Origin: Secundilactobacillus angelensis
GTDB taxonomy: Bacteria; Bacillota; Bacilli; Lactobacillales; Lactobacillaceae
Reading direction: 5' to 3'
Assembly: GCF_012641075.1 (NCBI RefSeq)
Contig: NZ_JAAXLJ010000003.1
Coordinates: forward strand, 1 to 64,000
Length of the DNA stretch: 64,000 nt
Shown here: in pieces, positions 1 through 6,733 of the stretch
Layout: every line of letters begins with the position of its first letter
Numbering within the stretch: position 1 is the stretch's first letter
Position numbers and translations under genes: made by a program
The notes under the pieces: generated by a model
Told to the model about the DNA's origin: nothing
Seen by the model: only the letters and a program-made list of their open reading frames with translations
Database searches by the model: none

Positions 1-1
1 A

Positions 2-364
2 GTCGGTATCTTAAACTGGATGGTCGAGGGAGCGCTGAAGTGGCAACGAGAAGGATTGATTCCTCCACAGATCGTGCAGCAGGCTAGCAAGGATTATCGA
101 AACGAAATGGACGTAACTTCTGAATTTATCGAAGAGTGCTGCACGATTGGCAAGCATGAGACAGTGAGAGCGAACCAGTTATATCAGCGATACAAGCAAT
201 GGGCTAACGATAATTCGCAGTATCTGATGAATTCGACTAAGTTTGGTAAAGAAATAAGCAATAAGTTTGAGAAAAAACATGACCGTCAAGGAACGTATTA
301 TGTTGGACTTTCACTGCTAGAATTTCATCAACCTTTTGAAATGATTGCTAGAAAGCCTAAATAG
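2..364 (+). CDS. Phage replicative primase/helicase (P4/D5 type), C-terminal fragment
   Basis: The reading frame is open from the left edge, so only the last 120 or so residues are present; the ATG at 20 is internal. The Trp/Gly-rich segment near the start, followed by a Tyr-Arg-x-Glu-x-Asp stretch, matches the end of the SF3 helicase core and the small C-terminal winged-helix-like domain of phage/plasmid primases of the P4 family. The full protein would prime and unwind phage DNA at the origin. It is directly followed by a repeat field that may be that origin, which agrees with the assignment. No catalytic motif is visible because they lie upstream of the window. Confidence 0.7.
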   Translation, partial: VGILNWMVEGALKWQREGLIPPQIVQQASKDYRNEMDVTSEFIEECCTIGKHETVRANQLYQRYKQWANDNSQYLMNSTKFGKEISNKFEKKHDRQGTYYVGLSLLEFHQPFEMIARKPK

Positions 365-600
365 TGTGACGGGTGTGATGAGTTGTGACGGGTTTGAAAT
401 AACCTGTCACACTTACAGCCTAAAGGGTTGTGATGAGTGTGACTAGTTTTTTCTATAAATAACATATTAGGAAAAATAAAAGTAAATATATAAAAAAGAG
501 TTTGAAAGTGCCGTCACACCCGTCACACCCGTCACATTCCTTGGGAGAGTAAGAATAGAAAGCGTGACGGGTAGTAAATTGGGTCGTCACACCCGTCACA
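365..600. repeat. 9-bp iteron field, candidate prophage replication origin
   Basis: A 235-base intergenic stretch carries many copies of the unit GTGACGGGT or its complement. On the plus strand GTGACGGG is at 366-373, 385-392 and 564-571; degenerate GTGATGAG copies are at 376 and 430. The complementary form CCGTCACAC/T is repeated exactly in tandem with a 9-bp period at 511-537, and again at 584-600. An AT-rich segment (about 445-505) lies between the two blocks of opposite orientation. Iterons around an AT-rich core next to a primase/helicase gene are the usual layout of a phage origin. The origin role is inferred. Confidence 0.55.
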
Positions 601-617
601 TTTTGGAGGTAACTGCT

Positions 618-929
618 ATCGAAAGTGAACACAAAATTCAATCCGACATCATGATGGAACTGTCAAAAGCAGGCTGCACCGTATTTCGTAGCAATGCCGG
701 TAAGGTGCGAACGGATGACGGTAGAAATATCGTGCTGTTCCCTAAAGGAACCCCAGATTTATTGGGGTTTCGCCATTCAGACGGCAAAGTGTTCTTCGTT
801 GAAGTGAAGAATGAGATTGGTCGATTAAGGCCGGATCAGATTCGTTTTGCAAAGTTTATCCGTCAATATCCGGTTTTATATGGTGTCGCACGTTCCGTAG
901 ATGATGCACTGAGAATCGTAGGTAAGTAG
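618..929 (+). CDS. VRR-NUC domain nuclease (early phage protein)
   Basis: Small PD-(D/E)xK-type nuclease of the VRR-NUC family, about 104 residues. The core is visible: an R-S-N-A-G-K segment, then G-T-P-D-L-L-G-F and V-E-V-K-N-E, which supply the Asp, Glu and Lys of the active site. Phages encode such proteins beside replication genes, probably to process branched DNA. The start is unusual. An in-frame GTG exists at 564 but has no well-placed ribosome site and would run through the iterons. A perfect GGAGGT (605-610) is placed 7 bases before ATC at 618, and translation from ATC gives the typical family N-terminus. An ATC start is therefore preferred. Confidence 0.75.
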   Translation: MESEHKIQSDIMMELSKAGCTVFRSNAGKVRTDDGRNIVLFPKGTPDLLGFRHSDGKVFFVEVKNEIGRLRPDQIRFAKFIRQYPVLYGVARSVDDALRIVGK

Positions 930-930
930 T

Positions 931-1125
931 ATGCAGGATAAACGTATTTATGCTTTATATCATGGTGATCACTTTATTGATGTGGGCACGAAAACGGAAT
1001 TGTCACAACGATTACATTTAAAGCCTGCCACATTGATGTTTAAGGCATCACCAGTCTATCGGCACCGTACAACTTATGAAAAATCTACACGGCTATATCT
1101 CATATCGAAGGAGGTGACTCAATGA
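931..1125 (+). CDS. Small phage protein, function unknown
   Basis: A 64-residue protein beginning one base after the nuclease stop. Its pattern (short beta-rich start 'YALYHGDHFI', a helix with Leu-rich spacing, then a basic tail) resembles small early proteins common in Firmicutes phages that have a short helix-turn-helix-like segment, but I cannot name a family. It overlaps the next gene by 4 bases, so it is co-translated with it. No membrane segment or cysteine motif. Confidence 0.6.
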   Translation: MQDKRIYALYHGDHFIDVGTKTELSQRLHLKPATLMFKASPVYRHRTTYEKSTRLYLISKEVTQ

Positions 1126-1487
1126 TGGTCTCCCGTGAGTTACTCAAAGAGATTCAGAAAGTTGAAAGCAAGTACAAATCAGTCATCAATGCACCTGACA
1201 ATGTGATGGAACCAATTTTAGAAATTGCCAGCAGTTTGCATGATCAGAACCGTTCAGCACTTGGTAAAAATGCTAGTCAGCGATCTAGTGCAATAACTGA
1301 AGTACTTAAACGAATTGACACTAGTACCATGACCGCGGATGAAATAACCAATTATTTAAACACCGATATTGATGTCACTAATGACGGTGCACTGGCAATG
1401 GATAAACACAGTGTTTACAGTCTGCTGAATTATCACAAGATACCGTACAAGCATAAAGGAAAAGGTGACTACACAAAGCTAACTTAA
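1122..1487 (+). CDS. Phage protein of unknown function
   Basis: A 121-residue soluble, mainly helical protein. It starts at ATG 1122 (ATG 1125 is equally possible) behind a strong GGAGGTG at 1110. The C-terminal half (D-E-I-T-N-Y-L ... V-Y-S-L-L-N-Y-H-K-I-P-Y-K) reads like a small DNA-binding helical unit, so a regulatory role is possible, but this is only inference. It is the last gene of the left early cluster before a convergent minus-strand gene. Confidence 0.6.
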   Translation: MMVSRELLKEIQKVESKYKSVINAPDNVMEPILEIASSLHDQNRSALGKNASQRSSAITEVLKRIDTSTMTADEITNYLNTDIDVTNDGALAMDKHSVYSLLNYHKIPYKHKGKGDYTKLT

Positions 1488-1498
1488 GAAAGTGAGAG

Positions 1499-1532
1499 TA
1501 AACAAAAGCACCCGATGTTTGGAGTCGAGTGC
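1499..1532 (-). terminator. Rho-independent terminator of the minus-strand gene at 1562-1732
   Basis: An 8-bp stem with one mismatch (GCACCCGA / TCGAGTGC, plus-strand 1508-1532). On the minus strand the stem is followed by GTGCTTTTGTTT, a T-rich run, so it terminates leftward transcription. It may also serve the rightward genes weakly. Confidence 0.5.
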
Positions 1533-1561
1533 AATCTAGTTTTAATAGATTTCAAAGGGTG

Positions 1562-1732
1562 TTAGTGTTTCCGAGTTACGCCTTTGAATGAACCACCGGA
1601 AGTTTTTCCGTCTATGAATCTTCCAGTAGCGCTATCAGATTTGGTCCACAGACCAGTGCGTGGATTGAAAGATTGAAAGCGTCCCTTTACAGAACCCTTT
1701 CGACCATTTCCACGGGAACCATTTTTAGCCAT
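1562..1732 (-). CDS. Small basic phage protein (56 residues)
   Basis: A minus-strand gene of 56 codons with a good AAAGGA site 12 bases before its ATG (1730-1732) and a terminator behind it. The product is rich in Gly, Lys, Arg and Ser, starts M-A-K-N-G-S-R-G-N-G and contains F-N-P-x-T and T-G-R-F pairs. Proteins of this size and pattern are widespread in Gram-positive phages and genomes and have no known role; the composition suggests nucleic-acid binding. It is convergent with the cluster on its left and divergent from the repressor-like gene on its right. Confidence 0.7.
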   Translation of the reverse strand: MAKNGSRGNGRKGSVKGRFQSFNPRTGLWTKSDSATGRFIDGKTSGGSFKGVTRKH

Positions 1733-1763
1733 TCTTATCACCGTCCTTTAAGTAGGAGTCAAA

Positions 1764-1829
1764 CTTAGAACATAAGTTTGCGCTTTGTATAGTACCACTA
1801 ATTAGATGCAGATACCACATATAGTACCA
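1764..1829 (+). promoter_or_regulatory. Promoter with two direct repeats, probable operator
   Basis: Upstream of the XRE gene a TTAGAA (1764-1769) and TATAGT (1787-1793 region) are 17 bases apart, giving a plausible sigma-A promoter. The 10-mer TATAGTACCA occurs at 1788-1797 and again at 1820-1829, exactly 32 bases (three helical turns) apart, and a related GATACCACAT lies between. The copy overlapping the -10 box suggests autoregulation by the XRE protein that follows. Confidence 0.45.
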
Positions 1830-1845
1830 AAAGGAGGGACAAATA

Positions 1846-2064
1846 TTGAGTAATATGGTTTTATGGGAAAATATAACTAGAATTTTGAAGCTTAAACATG
1901 TTTCAGTCCGTGAACTGTGCCGCCTAACCGGAATTCCCAGACAAACTCTATACAACATTAAGCAAGGATCCAGTCTGAATCCAAGCTTTTACTTGATTTT
2001 AAAAATTGCTGAAGCATTAGATGTTAGCTTAGACGAATTCAGGAAGAAGGCAGACGATGACTGA
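1846..2064 (+). CDS. XRE-family transcriptional regulator
   Basis: A 72-residue single-domain helix-turn-helix protein of the Cro/CI type. The motif is clear: V-S-V-R-E-L-C-R-L-T-G-I (helices 1-2), P-R-Q-T-L-Y-N-I-K-Q-G (recognition helix), then I-A-E-A-L-D-V-S-L-D-E-F. It starts at TTG, set by GGAGGG at 1832-1837; no ATG fits as well. The repeats at 1788 and 1820 are candidate binding sites. It could control the late-early genes to its right; it lacks the peptidase or oligomerisation domain of a main CI repressor, so the lysogeny repressor is probably elsewhere. Confidence 0.85.
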   Translation: MSNMVLWENITRILKLKHVSVRELCRLTGIPRQTLYNIKQGSSLNPSFYLILKIAEALDVSLDEFRKKADDD

Positions 2065-2251
2065 AATTAAAGCTAAACAGGAATGCCCGTACTGCCACGG
2101 CCACGCTGATTTAATCCATGCTGAGGATATTCAAGGCGATATTGAGTTTGCGGAATATGTCTTTCTAAGAATGTCTGATGATTACGAAAATGTGAGTTAC
2201 ACAACGGAAATTAGCTACTGCCCGAAATGCGGCAGGAAATTGGAGGTATAA
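2057..2251 (+). CDS. Zinc-ribbon phage protein
   Basis: A 64-residue protein with two Cys pairs, C-P-Y-C near residue 10 and C-P-K-C near residue 56, a short treble-clef or ribbon that should bind one zinc. The middle is acidic and Tyr-rich. It overlaps the regulator by 8 bases and is followed immediately by the DUF3310 gene, so it belongs to the same operon. Function not known; such proteins are frequent in siphophage early regions. Confidence 0.7.
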   Translation: MTEIKAKQECPYCHGHADLIHAEDIQGDIEFAEYVFLRMSDDYENVSYTTEISYCPKCGRKLEV

Positions 2252-2253
2252 AA

Positions 2254-2598
2254 ATGACACCAGAGGAATCTATGGGAGTTAACTTTAACGACTCAAAATT
2301 AAAACCAAAATACTATACAAATAATGGCAAAGACCTGTTTGATCGCTTTGAAGAAGGTTTAATGACAGCTGAACAAAACCGTGGTTTCTACATTGGTAAT
2401 GTCTTTAAGTACATTACAAGGTACCAAAATAAAAATGGTGTGGAAGATCTCCAAAAGGCCAGCACATATTTAAATCGATTGATCGCTTTTGAAACCAAAG
2501 CTAATCGAACTGACAGTGAAAAGATGACTGAATTTTGGGCAAACACCTTTAAAAATTGGCAGAAGGCAGGTGATATTCGTGACTCCAGAACAGATTAA
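2254..2598 (+). CDS. DUF3310 phage nucleotide-kinase-like protein
   Basis: 114 residues. The DUF3310 signature is present: G-F-Y-I-G-N-V-F-K-Y-I-T-R-Y, then D-L-Q-K-A and Y-L-N-R-L-I. The family is widespread in phages of Firmicutes and is often labelled SaV-like or nucleotide kinase, but the biochemical role is unproven. GGAGG at 2241 places the start at ATG 2254; the in-frame ATG at 2227 lies inside the preceding gene and lacks a ribosome site. The end overlaps the next gene. Confidence 0.8.
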   Translation: MTPEESMGVNFNDSKLKPKYYTNNGKDLFDRFEEGLMTAEQNRGFYIGNVFKYITRYQNKNGVEDLQKASTYLNRLIAFETKANRTDSEKMTEFWANTFKNWQKAGDIRDSRTD

Positions 2599-2773
2599 GT
2601 ACCGAAATTATTTAATAGCAGTATTCAATGACCACAACCATGATATGGAAGCAACTATTAAGTGGATGTATGACCACTTCCCGAGTATGCACACCGGTGT
2701 ACGGGAAGCACACAAACAGTTAACAATTCAACAGCGAAACGAAGTAATGAGAGAAAAATTGATGGGAGTGTAG
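2579..2773 (+). CDS. Small phage protein, unknown
   Basis: About 64 residues. Two GTG codons are possible starts: 2570 and 2579. AGGTGA at 2567-2572 fits 2579 best. The protein is helical, with a W-M-Y-D-H-F-P centre and a basic, Gln-rich end. It overlaps the DUF3310 gene by 20 bases and is followed 5 bases later by the RinA gene. Nothing in the sequence shows its role. Confidence 0.55.
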   Translation: MTPEQIKYRNYLIAVFNDHNHDMEATIKWMYDHFPSMHTGVREAHKQLTIQQRNEVMREKLMGV

Positions 2774-2778
2774 CTTAT

Positions 2779-3204
2779 ATGCGCAAGTCAACCTTTCACA
2801 AGATCGAGGATATCTTACGGGATTATCCAAGGATGGATGATTATATTAAGCAGCGGGAAGAAGAACTGCGATATCCAATGCAGACTGATGATGATAATGT
2901 AGGCGGTGGCAGAAGCAACTATCCTGACCGTGATCAACCAGTGCGTACACTGATCACCATTGATGAAGACCGTCGCTTGAATGGATTAAAGCGGGAACAG
3001 CGAATCATCAAGCAATGCTTTAATACCAGTGATAAAGATACTAGAATCATTATCACAGAGTTATATTTCAATCGGCATCCGCGCTACACTCTCCGTGGAT
3101 TGGTGACTATGCAAGTAGTAATGGTCAGTCGTAACCGAGCATATCAATTGCGCAATGGGTTTATCAAAGAGTGTGCTGATCAACTTGGACTGATTGATTT
3201 ATAA
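2779..3204 (+). CDS. RinA/ArpU-type late transcription activator
   Basis: 141 residues. The N-terminus (T-F-H-K-I-E-D-I-L-R-D-Y-P) followed by D-N-V-G-G-G-R-S is diagnostic of the RinA/ArpU activators that switch on packaging and morphogenesis genes in Gram-positive siphophages. A sigma-like helix-turn-helix occupies the last 70 residues (T-L-R-G-L ... V-S-R-N-R-A-Y-Q-L-R). As expected, the gene is last of the early block and lies just before the HNH and terminase genes. The duplicated CGGGAC motif right after it is a candidate target. Confidence 0.88.
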   Translation: MRKSTFHKIEDILRDYPRMDDYIKQREEELRYPMQTDDDNVGGGRSNYPDRDQPVRTLITIDEDRRLNGLKREQRIIKQCFNTSDKDTRIIITELYFNRHPRYTLRGLVTMQVVMVSRNRAYQLRNGFIKECADQLGLIDL

Positions 3205-3207
3205 TTC

Positions 3208-3342
3208 GGGACAAATCCGGGACGCAGAGCCTATACTTCCGTGTTACGTTGGTATCGTGAAATACATCAGAGATGATGTATGTTTCCCCTAAACTAACGG
3301 GACCCTAGCAGTAATGCTGGGGTTTTGTAATGCATTAACGAG
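3208..3342 (+). promoter_or_regulatory. Late-gene control region with CGGGAC repeat and two hairpins
   Basis: Holds a direct repeat CGGGAC (3207-3212 and 3217-3222, one turn apart), a perfect 7-bp inverted repeat ATACATC/GATGTAT (3262-3281, loop 6), and a terminator-like stem. No good sigma-A -35 box is present, as expected for a promoter that needs an activator. I infer that this is the RinA-responsive late promoter. Confidence 0.4.
3303..3327 (+). terminator. Intrinsic terminator before the late genes
   Basis: CCCTAGCA, loop GTAA, TGCTGGGG: an 8-bp stem with one G-U pair, followed by TTTTGT. It would end early transcription after the RinA gene, or act as an attenuator for the late operon. 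Confidence 0.55.
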
Positions 3343-3348
3343 GTGAAC

Positions 3349-3855
3349 ATGATGCCACGAGTCAGACGGTGCCGACAACCAGGCTGCCATAACATGGTTG
3401 CTTATCCTGATCATTACTGCAGTACACACCATGTGCATGAAGCAGAGTATCAACATAAACGGCAGGCATGGCATGATGCTAACCATACTCACCACTACAA
3501 CACCGTGGTACGTAACCGAGACAGCACGAAGCGTGAGCAGTATAACTTCTATCGGACAAAACAATGGGTACATCTAAGGCAGCAAGTACTAGACCGTGAC
3601 CACTACCTATGTCAGTACTGCTTAGCACAAGGGGTAGTCGAGCCTGGCAAGGTGGCAGATCACATCGTGCCGTATGTTGTAGCACCTGAACACAGAACTG
3701 ATATAGATAATCTAACAACAGCCTGTGCGAAATGCCACCGGCTAAAAACGGTATGGGAACAACAGCATTATTTTTCTGAACATGATGCGATTGATCCAAC
3801 CGCCGAACAGATTACTGATGTAAAAATAATTTCAAATTTATTTTATAAAAAATAA
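3349..3855 (+). CDS. HNH endonuclease (packaging-associated)
   Basis: 168 residues. The N-terminal third has C-x4-C and C-x2-H pairs that may form a zinc finger. The HNH domain follows: C-Q-Y-C near residue 87, A-D-H-I-V-P near 103, an Asn-Leu step and C-A-K-C-H near 127. HNH proteins encoded next to terminase genes in cos-type phages are needed for cos cleavage together with the terminase. The start could be GTG 3343, ATG 3349 or ATG 3352; GAGGTG at 3340-3345 suits the last two. The next gene pair is terminase. Confidence 0.88.
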   Translation: MMPRVRRCRQPGCHNMVAYPDHYCSTHHVHEAEYQHKRQAWHDANHTHHYNTVVRNRDSTKREQYNFYRTKQWVHLRQQVLDRDHYLCQYCLAQGVVEPGKVADHIVPYVVAPEHRTDIDNLTTACAKCHRLKTVWEQQHYFSEHDAIDPTAEQITDVKIISNLFYKK

Positions 3856-3904
3856 TTTTTTCAAAAAGATATTTTATAAATTTAAAAATAAAATTAATTT
3901 TTAA

Positions 3905-4000
3905 AAACGCCCCCGCCACTACTGCGAGTAAGAAAGAGCCACGCCATACCATCATCTTTTGTCGCAAACTACATTTGAAATGCTTTTGAAGGCGGGGGTG
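3905..4000. other. Candidate cos region
   Basis: Between the HNH and small terminase genes an 8-bp GC-only sequence CCCCCGCC (3910-3917) is mirrored 75 bases later by GGCGGGGG (about 3991-3998), flanked by a strongly AT-rich tract (3840-3903). This is the place and composition expected for the cohesive-end site of an HNH/P27-type phage. The exact nick positions cannot be read from one strand. Confidence 0.4.
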
Positions 4001-4028
4001 ACCAATCCAAACGAATCGAGGTGCTATC

Positions 4029-4484
4029 TTGACGAAAAGGTCGTTTAATCAAATAAATCATGGCAAATTGTCACACGAACCGCCTAAATATTTAGGTCGG
4101 CAAGCCAAAGTTATCTGGCGGCGAATCGTTCCGTTTTTAGAGGATAATCAAGATATCATCCGGGCTGACTTTGGAGTGGTTGAAATGTACTGTACTCAGT
4201 ATGAGATTTACCGGAATGCGTATAAACATATTCAAGAAAACGGTGAAGTCCAACCAATCTATAAATCTTTGCAGGATAGCAGCGGGAAAGTAATTGGTAA
4301 GACCTTTATGGGGTACAAGCGGAACCCAATGACCCAAATTTACGATTCGGCGGTTAACAAACTGACCACGATTGGTAGAGAATTGGGACTGTCACCGAAA
4401 GCCCGTGCAGAGTTATTAGAAATTCTGCCAGAAAAGAAAGATGATAAAGATATCACCGAACAAATGAAAGATTTTTTAAGTTAA
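4029..4484 (+). CDS. Terminase small subunit (P27 family)
   Basis: 151 residues. Recognises the packaging site on concatemeric phage DNA and loads the large subunit. The P27-type pattern is present: P-P-K-Y-L-G-R-Q-A-K-V-I-W-R-R-I-V-P-x-L at the start, a central Y-E-I-Y-R-N-A segment, and the closing R-E-L-G-L-S-P-K-A-R-A-E-L. The start is TTG 4029, set by GAGGTG at 4018-4023. It is followed not by the large subunit directly but by a structured 165-base leader. Confidence 0.88.
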   Translation: MTKRSFNQINHGKLSHEPPKYLGRQAKVIWRRIVPFLEDNQDIIRADFGVVEMYCTQYEIYRNAYKHIQENGEVQPIYKSLQDSSGKVIGKTFMGYKRNPMTQIYDSAVNKLTTIGRELGLSPKARAELLEILPEKKDDKDITEQMKDFLS

Positions 4485-4543
4485 CATGAGATGGCTAACA
4501 CCCTGCGTGTGGATGTACGCGATTTGGGAACAATAGTGACACA

Positions 4544-4640
4544 CTAACGAACGGATTCGTTTGTTAGCGAGGTTGGAAGTGGGAACTGGAAGCCTCACCC
4601 CACAACATCAAGTCAGGGAAACCTGGCTTTTTATTTTGGA
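4544..4640 (+). ncRNA. Structured leader/attenuator between terminase genes
   Basis: Three consecutive hairpins can be drawn: a 10-bp stem (4544-4553 with 4558-4567, loop GATT); a GAGGTT/AAGCCTC stem (4569-4574 with 4590-4596); and a 7-bp stem with GAAA tetraloop (4611-4628) followed by TTTTTATTTT, which is a good intrinsic terminator. The terminator sits about 20 bases before the large-terminase start. This suggests transcriptional attenuation or RNA processing; the function is inferred only. Confidence 0.45.
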
Positions 4641-4656
4641 AAAGTGGTGAGTGATT

Positions 4657-6528
4657 GTGCGAATAGATTTAACTCAAACACATGATGTACTAGGCGCGTT
4701 TGAACAGCTTAATTTAAATAAGATTGGTGAAAAGTATCAGGATGAAGCAACCAAGTATGCTTTGGATGTACTTAATGGTCGACAGACCACCAACTATTTA
4801 ATTAAGCTGGCCTGCTTCCGACATTTACAGGATTTAACTCGGCAGAACACACCGGACTTTAAATTCCATTATTCAATTAAAGAAGTTGAGAAGATTCTGA
4901 AATTCGCGTCAATCGCTCCCAATGTGGATACCGGTGAGCCAACCAAGCTAATGGATTGGCAGAAATTTATTTTTGCCATGTTATTAGGCTGGCGAAATGA
5001 AGATGGTGGCAAGCGGTTTAGCCGCGCAATTGTATCAGTTGCCCGTGGTCAAGGGAAAACATATCTTATGGCTATTTTGATGTGCTACTCCTTTTTTATT
5101 GAATCCATTGGTTTATCTAACCAAGATTATCTGGTAGCTTCAATTAATTTTAAGCAAACCATGAAGCTCTTTGGCTATATTAAATCCATGATGCGTAAGA
5201 TCATCGAGATTGAACCCTTTAAATCATTTGCTAAACAAACTCGACTCTCTATCCAGACTGACCAGATTGTGATGAAAGCCAACAACAATGTATTACGGTC
5301 AATCAGTCACGAATCCGGCCAGTACGATAGTTTTCACTTTACGACTGCCGTTTTTGATGAAATCGGTGAAATAAAACACCGTGACAAAATTAATAAGATC
5401 ATTTCAGGGCAGGTTAAAGTTCCGAATCGGCAGTTTATTCAAATTTCAACTGCTTATCCTGATCCATCAGTACCATTCCATTCCGATGAAAAAATGATTC
5501 AGCAAGCCATGGAACAAGATTATAAGCGGGATGCGGATAGTTATTTAGGACTGATTTGGTCACAAGATGATTTAGACGAAACCTTTAAACCAGAGACCTG
5601 GATTAAATCTAATCCACTGTTAGGACTGGATTCCCAAAAGCGAATCTTGATGCAAGGTTTAAGCGATAAGCGGGACTCCGATGCTATGACGGGTGAGATT
5701 CGCGACTTTCAAAATAAGAACCTCAACCTGTGGCTGCAGGAAGCGACAAACTCATACTTGAAGCTAGCTGATATTGAACGAGCAATTATACCTAGTTTTG
5801 ATGTAGAGGGCCGACAAGTTTACATCGGTTTTGACTACTCCATGTTTTCCGATAACACAGCGATTGCGTTTGTTTATCCATACCGAAATACCGCTGGTAA
5901 AACCCGTTGGCACTTACAGCAGCACTCATTTATTCCATGGGAAAAAGCTGGCTCGATTGAAGCTAAAGAAAAACAAGATGGCATCAATTACCGTGAATTA
6001 GCTGACCAGGGTCTGTGTACGATTACCAGCCATCCACAGGGCTTAATTAATGACGATCAGGTCTATCAATGGCTAAGAACCTTTGTGGAAGATATGGATC
6101 TCAAACCAATATTCTTTGGTTATGATGCATGGGGTGCAACGAATGCAATCAAAACATTGGAACTTAATACTACCTGGCCACTCGAAGCAATCCGGCAACG
6201 GACTAGTGAATTAAAAGACCCCACTAAGTTTTTGCAGGAGATGTTTGTGGAAGGCTCAGCAACGCGTTTTGATGATCCAATTATGGAAAAGGCGTTAATC
6301 AATGCCAGGGTGATTGAAGATAAAATCGGTATCCAAGTGGATAAGGTAGCAGCTACTTTTAAAATTGATGTGGTTGATGCGTTGATTGATGCGCTGTATC
6401 AAGCAATGTATCACTTTGAAGACTTTGCTGATATTAATGATCCATCAAAAGAGATCGAACATATGGATGCTCAAGATGTTTTTGACTGGTTTAACGATCC
6501 TAAATCAGGACTAATGGGAGGCGAGTAA
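4657..6528 (+). CDS. Terminase large subunit
   Basis: About 623 residues, the normal length for the Terminase_1 family. The ATPase carries Walker A V-A-R-G-Q-G-K-T near residue 129 and Walker B V-F-D-E-I-G-E near 233. The C-terminal RNase-H-like nuclease begins around G-F-D-Y-S-M-F (about 390), with further Asp at G-Y-D-A-W-G. It translocates DNA into the prohead and cuts it at cos. GTG 4651 and GTG 4657 are both possible starts; GGTG at 4646 fits 4657. Confidence 0.93.
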   Translation: MRIDLTQTHDVLGAFEQLNLNKIGEKYQDEATKYALDVLNGRQTTNYLIKLACFRHLQDLTRQNTPDFKFHYSIKEVEKILKFASIAPNVDTGEPTKLMDWQKFIFAMLLGWRNEDGGKRFSRAIVSVARGQGKTYLMAILMCYSFFIESIGLSNQDYLVASINFKQTMKLFGYIKSMMRKIIEIEPFKSFAKQTRLSIQTDQIVMKANNNVLRSISHESGQYDSFHFTTAVFDEIGEIKHRDKINKIISGQVKVPNRQFIQISTAYPDPSVPFHSDEKMIQQAMEQDYKRDADSYLGLIWSQDDLDETFKPETWIKSNPLLGLDSQKRILMQGLSDKRDSDAMTGEIRDFQNKNLNLWLQEATNSYLKLADIERAIIPSFDVEGRQVYIGFDYSMFSDNTAIAFVYPYRNTAGKTRWHLQQHSFIPWEKAGSIEAKEKQDGINYRELADQGLCTITSHPQGLINDDQVYQWLRTFVEDMDLKPIFFGYDAWGATNAIKTLELNTTWPLEAIRQRTSELKDPTKFLQEMFVEGSATRFDDPIMEKALINARVIEDKIGIQVDKVAATFKIDVVDALIDALYQAMYHFEDFADINDPSKEIEHMDAQDVFDWFNDPKSGLMGGE

Positions 6529-6532
6529 CCGA

Positions 6533-6733
6533 ATGCTGAAAAAACAACTTAATAGATTGGTAAGAGGCTTAATCAAAATTATTGATGGCCTCTTTTTTGT
6601 TGCAGCCATGATTTTGCTAGACGTTACGGTGTATCTAGCAAGCTGGTTTTGGGGTGGCATCGTTACCGCAATCACCTTAGTACTAATAGGATTATTGACA
6701 GAGGTCATCTTCCAGAAAGGAGGTGATAACTAA
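6533..6733 (+). CDS. DUF1056-like small membrane protein
   Basis: 66 residues with a basic N-terminus and two hydrophobic stretches (about residues 19-38 and 42-59). Small membrane proteins of the DUF1056 type occupy exactly this position, between the large terminase and portal, in many Lactobacillus phages; their role is unknown. The last base of its stop codon is the first base of the portal ATG, so the two are translationally coupled. Confidence 0.7.
   Translation: MLKKQLNRLVRGLIKIIDGLFFVAAMILLDVTVYLASWFWGGIVTAITLVLIGLLTEVIFQKGGDN

Noticed and set aside
511-600. Possible CRISPR array in the 9-bp repeats
   Set aside because: Units are contiguous, 9 bp, with no spacers of constant length.
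453-641. Minus-strand open frame of 62 codons across the iterons
   Set aside because: It translates the repeats (C-D-G-C-D-G runs), has no ribosome site and ends in AT-rich DNA.
1725-1958. Minus-strand open frame over the XRE promoter
   Set aside because: Lies opposite the real XRE gene and its operator; no ribosome site; Cys/His-rich low-probability product.
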